Shown here piece after piece: positions 30,013-38,787 of a DNA stretch of 64,000 nucleotides. Source of the DNA: Nitrospina sp052156635. Its GTDB lineage: Bacteria; Nitrospinota; Nitrospinia; Nitrospinales; Nitrospinaceae. The stretch lies in assembly GCF_052156635.1 (NCBI RefSeq), contig NZ_JBQKUO010000006.1, forward strand, positions 15,453 through 79,452. The letters run 5' to 3'. The notes under the pieces were generated by a model that did not search any database, was not told where the DNA came from, and saw only the letters and a list, made by a program, of their open reading frames with translations. The first letter of the stretch is position 1. Every line of letters starts with the position of its first letter. The translations under genes and the position numbers were made by a program.

Positions 30013-30432
30013 TCAGGAGGATCGGGGAGGGGGGTCCAGCGGGTCGTGAGGGGGGATGGAATTATAGAAAGCGGCTTGCAGGCAGACGGGCTCATTTTGG
30101 AGAAAGGGATTCCATTTAACCCCAATGGCAGCCCGTTCCATGGGAGGCAGGGATGAAAATCCGGTAACCACCGCGCGCGGGTGCTCTCCGCAATCCCGGC
30201 TGATCTGGCAGTCCACCGGATGTGTGCTCCCCGTCCGGTTTGCGTGCGGGCAGAGGATCAACAGGTGGTGTTTGTGTTGCGGACAATGGGGTTTCTGCGC
30301 GTTTGTGGAAGAGGCATGGGAAGCGAACGGATTCACCCCTTCATGCGCATGCGGGGCGGCCACGGCCTGCGCCGCAAACAGCAGCAACGCACCTCCCGCA
30401 AACAGAATGCCCGTCATAATTCGATTCAGCAT
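30013..30432 (-). CDS. Exported His/Cys-rich small protein
   Basis: A 139-residue protein with a signal peptide (MTGILFAGGALLLFAAQAVAA) and a mature part rich in His and Cys: PHAHEG, CPQHKHHLLILCPHAN, then two more Cys around VDCQISRDCGEH. This composition suggests metal binding. It precedes the TonB receptor by 168 bp on the same strand, pointing to a metal- or haem-related role, which is inference. The start is ATG 30432; an in-frame TTG two codons earlier is less likely. No convincing Shine-Dalgarno is seen. Confidence 0.55.
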   Translation of the reverse strand: MLNRIMTGILFAGGALLLFAAQAVAAPHAHEGVNPFASHASSTNAQKPHCPQHKHHLLILCPHANRTGSTHPVDCQISRDCGEHPRAVVTGFSSLPPMERAAIGVKWNPFLQNEPVCLQAAFYNSIPPHDPLDPPPRSS

Positions 30433-30465
30433 GCGCAAATATTATGAAATAGGGGCCATAAATTC

Positions 30466-30699
30466 AACCCGTTTATTCATGGCCTTCTCGAAAGGGAGCG
30501 GGCGGTATTGGCCTGGGCGGAGACAGTGACCCGCCTGAACGAAACGCACGTTCCCGACGAGGGATTCGAGCGCGTCCGCGCCCACTTCACCGATGCGGAA
30601 CTGGTGGACCTGACGGTATCGATCGCCCAGATCAACTCCTGGAACCGGCTCGCCGTTTCCTTCCGCGCGGAACCGCAATTGGCCCCTGTCGCGGCCTGA
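30466..30699 (+). pseudogene. Truncated carboxymuconolactone decarboxylase-like (AhpD/CMD) remnant
   Basis: The frame reads GLLERERAVLAWAETVTRLN, then THVPDEGFERVRAHFTDAELVDLTVSIAQINSWNRLAVSF. This is the C-terminal half of the roughly 150-residue CMD/AhpD-like family. The N-terminal half with the CxxC active site is missing; a TGA lies in frame at 30445 and the divergent His-rich gene begins at 30432. No start codon with a ribosome site precedes it. It is best read as a decayed gene or fusion breakpoint. Confidence 0.7.
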
Positions 30700-31086
30700 A
30701 CCCCTTATTTTTTAAAGCGATGCCCCATTGGCTTCGACCGGAGGCCTGCCGGGGTCACCTGCCCGGGTCCTGCCGGTGGGCGCGGTGGCTAAATTCTCAT
30801 TTCGAATTGCATTCGCTTATTGAGTTTGTTTGGGTTATAATGTTCCCTGCTAGTTGATTGAGCTGTTTGAGAATTGGCGGCGATGAGCTGAAAAGCTTTC
30901 TTTCTGGATCGAAACCTTCCCGGAACCTCTATTCCGGCGCGTTTCTGTTTCCCTTCCCTCTTGTTCTCCTCAAATTAACGCTATCACCCGAATCACCGGG
31001 TACGAAGCCGCATCTTCGGGCTTGCACTGAAGAGTCTGGAATCGTTGCGCCTTCTATTTCGAGCAACACTACCAAAGGATATTATT
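30700..31086. other. Intergenic/leader region before the DEAD-box helicase
   Basis: About 390 bp without a supported gene. It contains a GC-rich part (30720-30790) and then TATAAT at 30836-30841, with no good -35 partner at 16-18 bp. If used, this -10 would give the helicase mRNA a leader of about 240 bases. A short inverted repeat, CGAAT-TGC-ATTCG, lies just upstream of it. Confidence 0.35.
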
Positions 31087-32409
31087 TTGAACACTGTATT
31101 GACCGCTCCCTCTGCCGAGGGATTTGCATCCCTCAACCTGATCCACCCCATTCTCCGCTCTCTTGAAGAGGAACAGTACCAGACGCCGACGCCGATTCAG
31201 GCGGAATCCATCCCGCATCTCCTGCAGGGCCGCGACCTGCTGGGCTGTGCCCAGACGGGTACGGGCAAAACCGCGGCTTTCGCATTGCCCCTGTTGCAGA
31301 GGCTGGCGGAATCCAACACCGTTCCCGGGCCCAAAGGGGCGCGGGCATTGATCCTGGCACCGACGCGCGAGCTTGCGGTGCAGATCGAAGAAAGTTTTCG
31401 GGTTTACGGACGTCATTTGAAACTCAGCCGGGCTCTGGTGTACGGCGGCGTCAAAACCTTTCACCAGATTCGCGCGCTCAAACGCGGCGTCGATGTGCTG
31501 GTCGCCACTCCCGGACGCCTCCTCGATTTGATGGAGCAGAGGGCGCTGCGCCTCGATAAAGTTGAAATTTTCGTGCTGGACGAAGCCGATCGCATGCTGG
31601 ACATGGGTTTTTTGCCGGACGTGCGCCGGATTCATGCCGCGCTCCCGAAAAGCCGGCAGACCATGCTGTTTTCGGCCACCCTGCCGCAGGAAGTGCGCCG
31701 GCTCATCTCCACGTTCCTGCACGATCCGGTTCACGTTTCCGTGTCCCCGCCTTCAACCACGGGAAAGAACATCGCGCAGAAAATCCTGTTTGTGGACAAG
31801 GAAAACAAGAAGGCTCTTCTCGAGTCCCTGTTGGGTGACGCCCAGATCGAGCGCGTGCTGGTGTTCACCCGCACCAAGCATGGTGCCAACCAGGTGGCGA
31901 AGAGACTGAACCAGACGCGCATCCGCGCCGAAGCCATCCACGGCAACAAGTCGCAACCCGCCCGTTTGCAGGCGCTGGAAAAATTCCGGTCCGGCAAAAC
32001 GCGGGTGCTGGTGGCGACCGATATCGTGGCGCGGGGCCTGGATGTGGACGGCATCACCCACGTCATCAATTACGAGTTGCCCAAGGAAGCGGAAAGCTAC
32101 GTTCACCGCATCGGCCGGACCGCGCGCGCGGGTGCGACAGGCATCGCGCTGTCGTTCTGCGATGCCGGGGAGCGGCCCTACCTGAGCCGCATCGAACGGG
32201 AGATCAAGAGCACCGTGGACGTGGATACGGATCACCCCTATCATTCCGCCAGCGTGGCGGCTCTGAAAGGGGCCCGCAATGGCCGAAGCGATAAATTCAA
32301 CCGCTCGTACCGCGGGGAGAATGACGCGCGGCCGCGCCGCAACGGCAACGGCAACGGCAACGGAAGCAGAAGAAAACCGTTCCGGGCCCGTTCATCCCGC
32401 GCCGGTTAG
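31087..32409 (+). CDS. DEAD-box ATP-dependent RNA helicase (RhlE-like)
   Basis: A 440-residue RNA-unwinding enzyme. Motifs in order: Q motif (QYQTPTPIQAESIPHLLQG), Walker A AQTGTGKTAAFALP, PTRELAVQ, TPGRLLD, VLDEADRMLDMGF, SATLP, then RecA-2 motifs ATDIVARGLDVDGI and HRIGRTARAG. A basic, Asn/Gly/Arg-rich tail (the NGNGNGNGSRRKPF region) follows, typical for RhlE-type cold-stress and ribosome-biogenesis helicases. TTG 31087 is chosen because AAAGGA stands seven bases before it and no ATG fits. rpsU follows about 100 bp downstream. Confidence 0.92.
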   Translation: MNTVLTAPSAEGFASLNLIHPILRSLEEEQYQTPTPIQAESIPHLLQGRDLLGCAQTGTGKTAAFALPLLQRLAESNTVPGPKGARALILAPTRELAVQIEESFRVYGRHLKLSRALVYGGVKTFHQIRALKRGVDVLVATPGRLLDLMEQRALRLDKVEIFVLDEADRMLDMGFLPDVRRIHAALPKSRQTMLFSATLPQEVRRLISTFLHDPVHVSVSPPSTTGKNIAQKILFVDKENKKALLESLLGDAQIERVLVFTRTKHGANQVAKRLNQTRIRAEAIHGNKSQPARLQALEKFRSGKTRVLVATDIVARGLDVDGITHVINYELPKEAESYVHRIGRTARAGATGIALSFCDAGERPYLSRIEREIKSTVDVDTDHPYHSASVAALKGARNGRSDKFNRSYRGENDARPRRNGNGNGNGSRRKPFRARSSRAG

Positions 32410-32428
32410 TGTTAATATTTAAAGGTAA

Positions 32429-32450
32429 GCGCCGGACCCGGGTCCGGCGC
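32429..32450. repeat. Perfect 22-bp GC-rich palindrome between helicase gene and rpsU
   Basis: GCGCCGGACCC followed by its exact complement GGGTCCGGCGC. There is no strong T-run after it (GTTTCC), so it is a weak terminator or a processing/regulatory hairpin ahead of rpsU. Confidence 0.6.
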
Positions 32451-32507
32451 GTTTCCTGATCCTTAAGGGAACAGGAATGGAGTGAACTTTTTACCAAGGA
32501 GGACCCC

Positions 32508-32708
32508 ATCATCGAAGCCATCGTTCATCAGAATCAGGTCGATCGGGCGCTCAAGGTTCTGAAACGCCAGATCAGCAAAGAGGGATTGTTCAAGGAACTC
32601 AAACGTCGCCGGTATTATGAAAAGCCGTCGGTCAAGAAAAAGCGAAAGATGAAGGAAGCGCAGAAAAAGAAACGCTCCGCCATGCGCCGCTCACGCCCTT
32701 CCTGGTAA
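32508..32708 (+). CDS. rpsU: Small ribosomal subunit protein bS21 with non-AUG (ATC) start
   Basis: A 66-residue frame reading AIVHQNQVDRALKVLKRQIS, then EGLFKELKRRRYYEKPSVKK and a Lys/Arg-rich tail, clearly bS21 (family core: ALRxLKR...GxxxExRRRxxYEKPS). bS21 sits on the 30S platform near the anti-Shine-Dalgarno and helps initiation. A perfect AAGGAGG lies at 32496-32502, but no ATG, GTG or TTG exists in frame between the preceding stop (about 32456) and the protein body. The only codons at the correct distance are two consecutive ATC at 32508 and 32511. Standard gene callers would miss it. Either AUC is the genuine start or the sequence has an error there. Confidence 0.85.
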   Translation: MIEAIVHQNQVDRALKVLKRQISKEGLFKELKRRRYYEKPSVKKKRKMKEAQKKKRSAMRRSRPSW

Positions 32709-32943
32709 TAAGGAAGGGTTTGCGGGGTTTGAGCCGGGATCCGTTCCCGAAGACTGGCCAAATTCATGCGCCTGCATAGCACTCCATTACCGTCCGCTTA
32801 CTCCCCCCCTGTAAGCAGAAAAGGGACATCCCTGTCCCTCTATCCAAACCGTGGTTTCTCTTTTCAGAAACTTTCGGTTGACACTTTCGTTATGTTTATG
32901 TAGGTATATCGGGTCTTTTGACCTTTCTGGAAATGAGGGGACC

Positions 32944-34407
32944 ATGCCTGTATTGAAGCCAATCCTCTTGTGCCTGCTGGGAGCGTGCTGGATCCTGCCT
33001 GCCCCCGGTGTGTCGGCGCAAAGTGCCGAATCTCAGAAGACCTTCCCCCCGCCCAAAGGATATGTATATAAGGAAAAGGGACTGGCCCGCGATGCAGAAA
33101 TCACTTTAAACAAGAGTGGGGTTCTGCCGCGGTGGTTGTCCATGGAAATTCAGCATCGGTCGCGCTACGAAACGCTGGACCGTGGGTTTCGAAACGGCGC
33201 CACGGGAAGCGACCAGGTGTACGCCCTCCGCACCCTGGCTCAGGCGACGGTGCATCTGCCCCAGCAATTTAAAATTCAATTGGAGTTCCAGGATTCGCGC
33301 GGATACCTCAATGACTCAGGTTCGGTGGTCAACAACACCATCGTCAACGCGGCCGAACTGCTGGAAGCCAACCTGCAATGGCGTGGCGAGGATTTGTTTC
33401 AAAACGGAAGCCGCCTGCTGGTGCGTGCGGGCCGCATGACCATGGATTTCGGCAAGCGCCGCCTGGTGGCGCGCAATCGCTACCGAAACACCAAAAACGC
33501 GTTCACCGGAATCGATGCCATCTGGCAATCGAAGGACGGAGAGCAGGTGCGTGCCATGGTGACCATGCCGGTCAACCGCCTGCCTTCCAATGCCGGGCGA
33601 CTGCTGGACAACGAAGTGGAATTCGACGAGGAGTCACCGGACACGATATTCTGGGGACTCTTCCTCTCCACCCGGAATGCGCCTTGGGGTGACCGGGCGG
33701 AGGTGTACCTGTTCGGCCTGCATGAGGACGACGGAGACTTTGCCACCCGCAACCGTCAATTGTACACGCCGGGGTTTCGTTTGTTCCGCCCGGCAAAAGG
33801 CGGCCACTTCGATTACGAATGGGAGTCGGTGGTGCAGTTCGGGGAATCCCGTTCCAGCACGGCGCCCGGCAACACGGCGGACCTCGATCACTTCGCCTAT
33901 TTCCTTCACGGGGAAGTGGGGTACAGTTTTGAAACGGCATGGTCGCCGCGGCTGGTGCTGGCGTGGGATTACGCGAGCGGCGACTCCAATCCCGGCGACG
34001 GCAAAAACGGTACCTTCAACAGCCTGTTCGGCGCGAACGTGTTCGATTACGGTCCCACCACCATCCACCGGGCGTTTGTGCGGTCGAACGTCAACGGACC
34101 GGGGGTGAAACTGAACGTTCAGCCTCACCGCAACTTAAAAGCAACATTGCACTATCGTGCGTTCTGGCTGGCTTCGGACACCGATACGTGGGCAGGAAAC
34201 TCCGGGTTGCGCGACACCACGGGCCGGTCCGGTTCCTTCCTCGGACACCAGATTTATCTCTCCGCCGCGTGGCAGGCGACGTCCAACATATTCGTTCAGG
34301 CAGGGGTGGCGCACCGCTTGGATGGCGACTTTCAGGACGACGTGCCCGGCTCGCCGCGCCAGGGCAACAGCACCTATTCCTACGTCGCAACGACGTTTGC
34401 GTTTTAA
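32944..34407 (+). CDS. AlgE-like outer membrane porin (alginate export family)
   Basis: A 487-residue beta-barrel. After the signal peptide (LCLLGACWILPAPGVSAQ) come regularly alternating strands: SMEIQHRSRYETLDRGF, FKIQLEFQDSRGYLND, LLVRAGRMTMDFGKRRLVAR, and a C-terminal strand ending in TFAF with terminal Phe. The RxR-YE and GRQ/GRM-xxxxGxxRLV motifs fit the alginate export/AlgE-like family, often annotated in bacteria that do not make alginate. It would form an anion-selective pore for a poly-anion or small acid; the substrate is unknown. GAGGGG lies upstream of ATG 32944. It converges with the RND operon. Confidence 0.8.
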   Translation: MPVLKPILLCLLGACWILPAPGVSAQSAESQKTFPPPKGYVYKEKGLARDAEITLNKSGVLPRWLSMEIQHRSRYETLDRGFRNGATGSDQVYALRTLAQATVHLPQQFKIQLEFQDSRGYLNDSGSVVNNTIVNAAELLEANLQWRGEDLFQNGSRLLVRAGRMTMDFGKRRLVARNRYRNTKNAFTGIDAIWQSKDGEQVRAMVTMPVNRLPSNAGRLLDNEVEFDEESPDTIFWGLFLSTRNAPWGDRAEVYLFGLHEDDGDFATRNRQLYTPGFRLFRPAKGGHFDYEWESVVQFGESRSSTAPGNTADLDHFAYFLHGEVGYSFETAWSPRLVLAWDYASGDSNPGDGKNGTFNSLFGANVFDYGPTTIHRAFVRSNVNGPGVKLNVQPHRNLKATLHYRAFWLASDTDTWAGNSGLRDTTGRSGSFLGHQIYLSAAWQATSNIFVQAGVAHRLDGDFQDDVPGSPRQGNSTYSYVATTFAF

Positions 34408-34429
34408 ATAAACAGCAAAGGTTGGAGTT

Positions 34430-37400
34430 TCATTCCGCCGGTTCGGGTTTGCCGGGAGTTGGCTCCTTTTTACCCGTTGCCTTTTCCGTGATCGTCTGTA
34501 CCAGGCTGTAAAGAGAGGGAACCAGCAGGGTGCCGATGACAGCGGAAGCGACCATGCCGCCGAACACGATGATACCCAAAGATTGACGGCTGTTGGCGCC
34601 CGCGCCACTGGCCAGCACCAGCGGCAGAACCCCCAGCACGAAGGAGATCGCCGTCATCATCACCGCCCGGAAGCGCAGCCTGGCGGAAGTGATGGCCGCC
34701 TCGAACACGGGCGTGCCGCCTTCGCGCTGCACTTTCGCGAACTCCACGATGAGGATGGCGTTCTTCGATGCCATGCCGATCAGCATGACCAGCCCGATCT
34801 GCGCGTAAATGTCGAGGATGTGCCCGGTGGTTTTCATCGCCACCAGCGCACCCAGCACCGCCACCGGAACGGACAGGATGACGCCCCACGGAATCGACCA
34901 GCTTTCATACTGCGCGACCAGGAAAAGATAAACAAAAACCAGAGCCAGGGCGAAAATGATGGGGCCCTGCGAACCCGCCGCCACTTCCTGGTAGGACATG
35001 CCGGACCACTCGAATCCCATGCCTGCGGGCAGGGTGCGCGCGGCCAACTCCTCGACAGCAGCAATGGCCTGCCCGGTGCTGTAGCCGGGTGCGGGCGAGC
35101 CGTTGATCTTCGCCGCGCGGTACACATTGAACCGCGTCAGCGATTCCGGACCGAGGATGGGTGTGGTTGTCGTCAGCGTGCTGAGCGGCACCATGGCTCC
35201 CGCGGCGCTCCGCACGTAAATGCGGTTGATGTCCTCAGGGTTGTTGCGGTACTCACTTTCCGCCTGGATGATGACCCGGTAAACACGGCCGAATTTGTTG
35301 AAGTCGTTCACGTAAAACGAGCCCAGCTGTGCCTGCAGGGTTTCGAAAATCTCCGCCACCGGAATGCCCAGCGCCTTGGCCTGCAGGCGGTCGACGTCCA
35401 GTTCGATCTGCGGCACCTCTGCGGTGAAGGTGCTGAACACGCGTTGCAGTCCGGGGGTCTGGTTGGCCTCGAAGACGAAGCCGCGCATGGCGGAGGACAG
35501 GTCCTGTGGCTCGCCGCCGCGCCGGTCCTGAAGCTGCATTTCGAATCCACTGGCGTTGCCGAGCGCGCGGATCGGCGGCGGGGTGAAGACGATGGACCGT
35601 GCCCCCGGTACCTGTGCCGTCAGTCCCCAGGCGCGTCCCACCAGTGCGTCGCTGGAAAGCTCCAGCGCGGTGCGTTCCGCCCACGGTTTGAGCACGCCGA
35701 TGACGGTCCCGGAATTGGGTTTCGATCCGCTGATCAATCCCCGGCCAACCAGGGTCACCACATTCTCCACGCCGGGCATTTTCATGACCATGGATTCCAC
35801 CTCCCGCAACAGGCTATCTGTCCGGTTCATCGAGGCGCCGTCCGGGAGCTGGGCGTCGATGAAGAACACCCCCTGGTCTTCCTGTGGGATGAATCCGGTC
35901 GCGGCGTTTTTGAATATCCAGTAACTGCCGCCGCCGATCATCAAAAGAACGAGTACGGTGAAGACGAAGCGGCGAACCAGGGCTTTCACAAAAAACAGGT
36001 ACGCGTGCGACACCCCGCGGAACAGAAACTCGAACCAGCGCAGGGCGAACCACGGACGGGACGTCCGCTTCCGCAACATGGTGGCGCAGAGAGCGGGGCT
36101 CAGGGTGAGCGCGTTCAGGGAAGACAGCGATACGGCAAACGCGATGGTCACGGAGAACTGACGGTAAAGCTCGCCGCTGATACCCGGAACGAAGGCGACC
36201 GGAACAAAAACCGCAAGCAGGACCAGCGTGGTGGCGATGACGGGGCCGAACACTTCCTTCATCCCCTGGCGCGTGGCTTCTTTCGGCTCCAGTCCCTCCT
36301 CCAGATGGCGTTGCACGTTTTCAACGACCACGATGGCGTCGTCCACCACCACGCCAATGGCCAGAACCAGCGCAAACAGCGTCAAGCTGTTGATGGAATA
36401 CCCCATGGACAGGAGCAGGGGAAAGGTGCCGATCAGGGACACCGGAATGGCGAGCGCGGGAATCAGGGTGGCCCGCCAGTCCTGGATAAAAATGTAAACC
36501 ACCAGCACCACGAGACCCAGCGCGATGAACAGGGTCTCTACCAGTTCCTTCAGCGAGTTGTCGATGAACCGGGTCGCGTCATAGGGAATGATGTATTGGA
36601 CGTCCTGCGGAAAGTTTTCGGACAACTCGGCCATTTTTTCCCGGATCCGCTGGGCCACCTCCAGCGCGTTGGCGTCCGGCAACTGGTACACCGCAAAGTT
36701 GACGGTAGGCGATCCGTTGAGCCGGGAAAAGGTCTCGAACGTCTGCGAACTCATTTCGACGCGGGCGATGTCCTTCAAACGCACCACGGAACCGTCGGGC
36801 TTGGCGAGGATGATGATGTCCTCGAACTCGGAGACGTCGGAGAGCCGGCCTTTGGCGTGAATGGTGTACTGGAACTGCTGGTCCTGGGGCGCGGGCATCT
36901 GCCCCACCTGTCCGGCCGCGGCCTGGATGTTCTGGTCGCGTATGGCCTGGGTGACGTCGCTTGTGGTGACCCCCAGGTTCATCATATTGTCCGGGTCCAT
37001 CCAGATGCGGATGGAATAGTTCAGCGCGCCAAATATGATGACGTCGCTCACGCCGGGCACCCGTGCCAGCACGTCCTTGATGTTGATGGTGATGAAGTTG
37101 CTCAGGAACAACTGGTCGTAGGTGCCTTTGGGAGAGGAAAACGCAATGATCTGCAAAAACTCCGGCGAGCGTTTGCGGACGGAGATGCCCGAACGCTGCA
37201 CTTCATCCGGCAATGCCGGCGTGGCCAGGGAAATGCGGTTCTGCACGTTCACCGTCGCCATGTCGGGGTCGGTGCCGATTTCGAAGGTGACTTCCAGAGT
37301 GTAGGCGCCGCTGTCCGTGCTGGTGGAGGACATGTAGATCATGCCTTCAACGCCGTTGACCTGTTCCTCGATGGGCGCGGCCACGGTTTCTTCCAGAACG

Positions 37401-37567
37401 GCGGCGTTGGCGCCGGGATAGGAGGCGGTCACCACCACCACCGGCGGCGCGATGGGCGGGTACAAAGACACCGGCATCTGCGGCAGGGCCACGAGCCCGG
37501 CAATGACCAGCACGATCGAGATGACGAAAGCGAAGCGGGGCCGCTCGATGAAAAAGTTGCTGAACAT
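34430..37567 (-). CDS. RND multidrug efflux permease (HAE1/AcrB type)
   Basis: A 1045-residue, 12-helix inner-membrane pump with two large periplasmic loops. Seen: IERPRFAFVISIVLVIAGL at the N-terminus, the proton-relay helix motif GVVVDDAIVVVENVQRHL, AFVPVAFVPGISGELYRQFS, and the C-terminal GLVMLIGMASKNAILIVEFA. It takes up drugs, detergents or aromatic compounds from the periplasm and exports them using proton influx. It starts three bases after the adaptor gene and is the last gene of the operon. Confidence 0.95.
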   Translation of the reverse strand: MFSNFFIERPRFAFVISIVLVIAGLVALPQMPVSLYPPIAPPVVVVTASYPGANAAVLEETVAAPIEEQVNGVEGMIYMSSTSTDSGAYTLEVTFEIGTDPDMATVNVQNRISLATPALPDEVQRSGISVRKRSPEFLQIIAFSSPKGTYDQLFLSNFITINIKDVLARVPGVSDVIIFGALNYSIRIWMDPDNMMNLGVTTSDVTQAIRDQNIQAAAGQVGQMPAPQDQQFQYTIHAKGRLSDVSEFEDIIILAKPDGSVVRLKDIARVEMSSQTFETFSRLNGSPTVNFAVYQLPDANALEVAQRIREKMAELSENFPQDVQYIIPYDATRFIDNSLKELVETLFIALGLVVLVVYIFIQDWRATLIPALAIPVSLIGTFPLLLSMGYSINSLTLFALVLAIGVVVDDAIVVVENVQRHLEEGLEPKEATRQGMKEVFGPVIATTLVLLAVFVPVAFVPGISGELYRQFSVTIAFAVSLSSLNALTLSPALCATMLRKRTSRPWFALRWFEFLFRGVSHAYLFFVKALVRRFVFTVLVLLMIGGGSYWIFKNAATGFIPQEDQGVFFIDAQLPDGASMNRTDSLLREVESMVMKMPGVENVVTLVGRGLISGSKPNSGTVIGVLKPWAERTALELSSDALVGRAWGLTAQVPGARSIVFTPPPIRALGNASGFEMQLQDRRGGEPQDLSSAMRGFVFEANQTPGLQRVFSTFTAEVPQIELDVDRLQAKALGIPVAEIFETLQAQLGSFYVNDFNKFGRVYRVIIQAESEYRNNPEDINRIYVRSAAGAMVPLSTLTTTTPILGPESLTRFNVYRAAKINGSPAPGYSTGQAIAAVEELAARTLPAGMGFEWSGMSYQEVAAGSQGPIIFALALVFVYLFLVAQYESWSIPWGVILSVPVAVLGALVAMKTTGHILDIYAQIGLVMLIGMASKNAILIVEFAKVQREGGTPVFEAAITSARLRFRAVMMTAISFVLGVLPLVLASGAGANSRQSLGIIVFGGMVASAVIGTLLVPSLYSLVQTITEKATGKKEPTPGKPEPAE

Positions 37568-37570
37568 CGT

Positions 37571-38758
37571 TCAGGCCCCTTCCTTGGTGTCGGCGGAAGG
37601 TTTGGATGCGATCTGGACCGTGGTTCCCGGCCGCACTTTCTGCAAGCCTTCGACGATCACCATCTCACCGACTTCCAGCCCTTCCTTGACGATCCATTTG
37701 ACACCTTCCTTTTCTCCCGTGGTGATGTTGCGTTTGTGCACGCGGTTTTCCGCATCGACCACCAGCACGAACTTGCCGGTCTGGTCCTGCTGGATGGCGG
37801 CCTGCGGGATCACCTTCTCGGTCCGCACCTCGTCGCGTTGCACGCGCACCCGCACGAACTGCCCCGGAAGCAGGATGCGCAGGGTGTGCGGGATCTCCGC
37901 TTGTCCCGGCAACACGTTCCTCGCCGGGTTGGGAAACTTGGCGCGGATGGTGATGGTGCCGGTCCGTTCATCCACCCTGTGGTCCACGAAATCCTCAACG
38001 CCCGCGTACGGGTATTCCGTGCCGTTGGGCAGGATGAGTTTGGGCGTGAAGGTGGTGGCCTTGCCGCGTTTGATCTGGTTCTGGAATTCCGTCAGGACCG
38101 TGCCGGAATCCACGGTGAACAGCGCGTACATGGGGTCCATCTGCACCAGGGTGGCGAGCGGTCCCGTATCCGGTTTCACCAGGTTGCCTTCATGCACATT
38201 GGCACGGCTGATGCGGCCACTGAAAGGAGCGCGGATTTCCGTGTAGCTCAGGTTCAGTTGTGCCTGTTCGAGGTTGGCTTTGGCCTGCATCAATGCCGCC
38301 TCGGCGCGTTTGAAATCGCTTGAAGCCTTGTCGAGATCGGATTGCGACACGGCGCCCTTGCGCACGGACTCGACTCGTTTCAGGTAGGTCCTGGCGTTTT
38401 CCAGGGTCGCTTCCGCTTCGGAAACGAGGGCTTCCGCCGCCCTCACCGCGATTTGATAGGGCTCCTGTTCGATGATGAACAACAGGTCTCCCTTGCTGAC
38501 GTCCTCGCCTTCCTTGAAATTCCTTTTTTCAAGAAACCCTTCCACCCGGGTGACGATGTTGACGGTCCGGACCGAAGCGGTTCTCCCCACCAGTTCGTGC
38601 GTGCGAACGATTTTCTGTTGTACCACCGGGGCCACCGTCACCATGGGCGGAGGTTGCTTGGGTTGCGGCGCGGCGGCGGTGTCGGGTTGCTGACATCCCG
38701 CAAACAGGCCCGTGGCGATCAGCAATAATGTTTGTGTGAATTTCAAAACCGGGTTCAC
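37571..38758 (-). CDS. RND periplasmic adaptor lipoprotein (AcrA/MexA type)
   Basis: About 395 residues, starting at GTG 38758 with GAAGGGAAC upstream. Lipobox FAGC at about residue 22, then VAPVVQQKIVRTHELVGRTA, a lipoyl half, a coiled-coil hairpin, the second lipoyl half (LSYTEIRAPFSGRISRANVH) and a beta-barrel. It links the permease to the outer membrane factor. It is the middle gene of the pump operon. A longer in-frame start at 38836 was rejected because it lacks a ribosome site and lies before the lipobox signal. Confidence 0.92.
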   Translation of the reverse strand: MNPVLKFTQTLLLIATGLFAGCQQPDTAAAPQPKQPPPMVTVAPVVQQKIVRTHELVGRTASVRTVNIVTRVEGFLEKRNFKEGEDVSKGDLLFIIEQEPYQIAVRAAEALVSEAEATLENARTYLKRVESVRKGAVSQSDLDKASSDFKRAEAALMQAKANLEQAQLNLSYTEIRAPFSGRISRANVHEGNLVKPDTGPLATLVQMDPMYALFTVDSGTVLTEFQNQIKRGKATTFTPKLILPNGTEYPYAGVEDFVDHRVDERTGTITIRAKFPNPARNVLPGQAEIPHTLRILLPGQFVRVRVQRDEVRTEKVIPQAAIQQDQTGKFVLVVDAENRVHKRNITTGEKEGVKWIVKEGLEVGEMVIVEGLQKVRPGTTVQIASKPSADTKEGA

Positions 38759-38787
38759 GTTTGTTCCCTTCGATTGATGAGTCCCTG

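Noticed and set aside
34583..38323. 1246-residue open frame on the plus strand
   Set aside because: Exactly antisense to the RND permease and adaptor genes, whose motifs are unmistakable; its translation is His/Arg/Gly/Asp-rich, as expected from GC-rich third positions.
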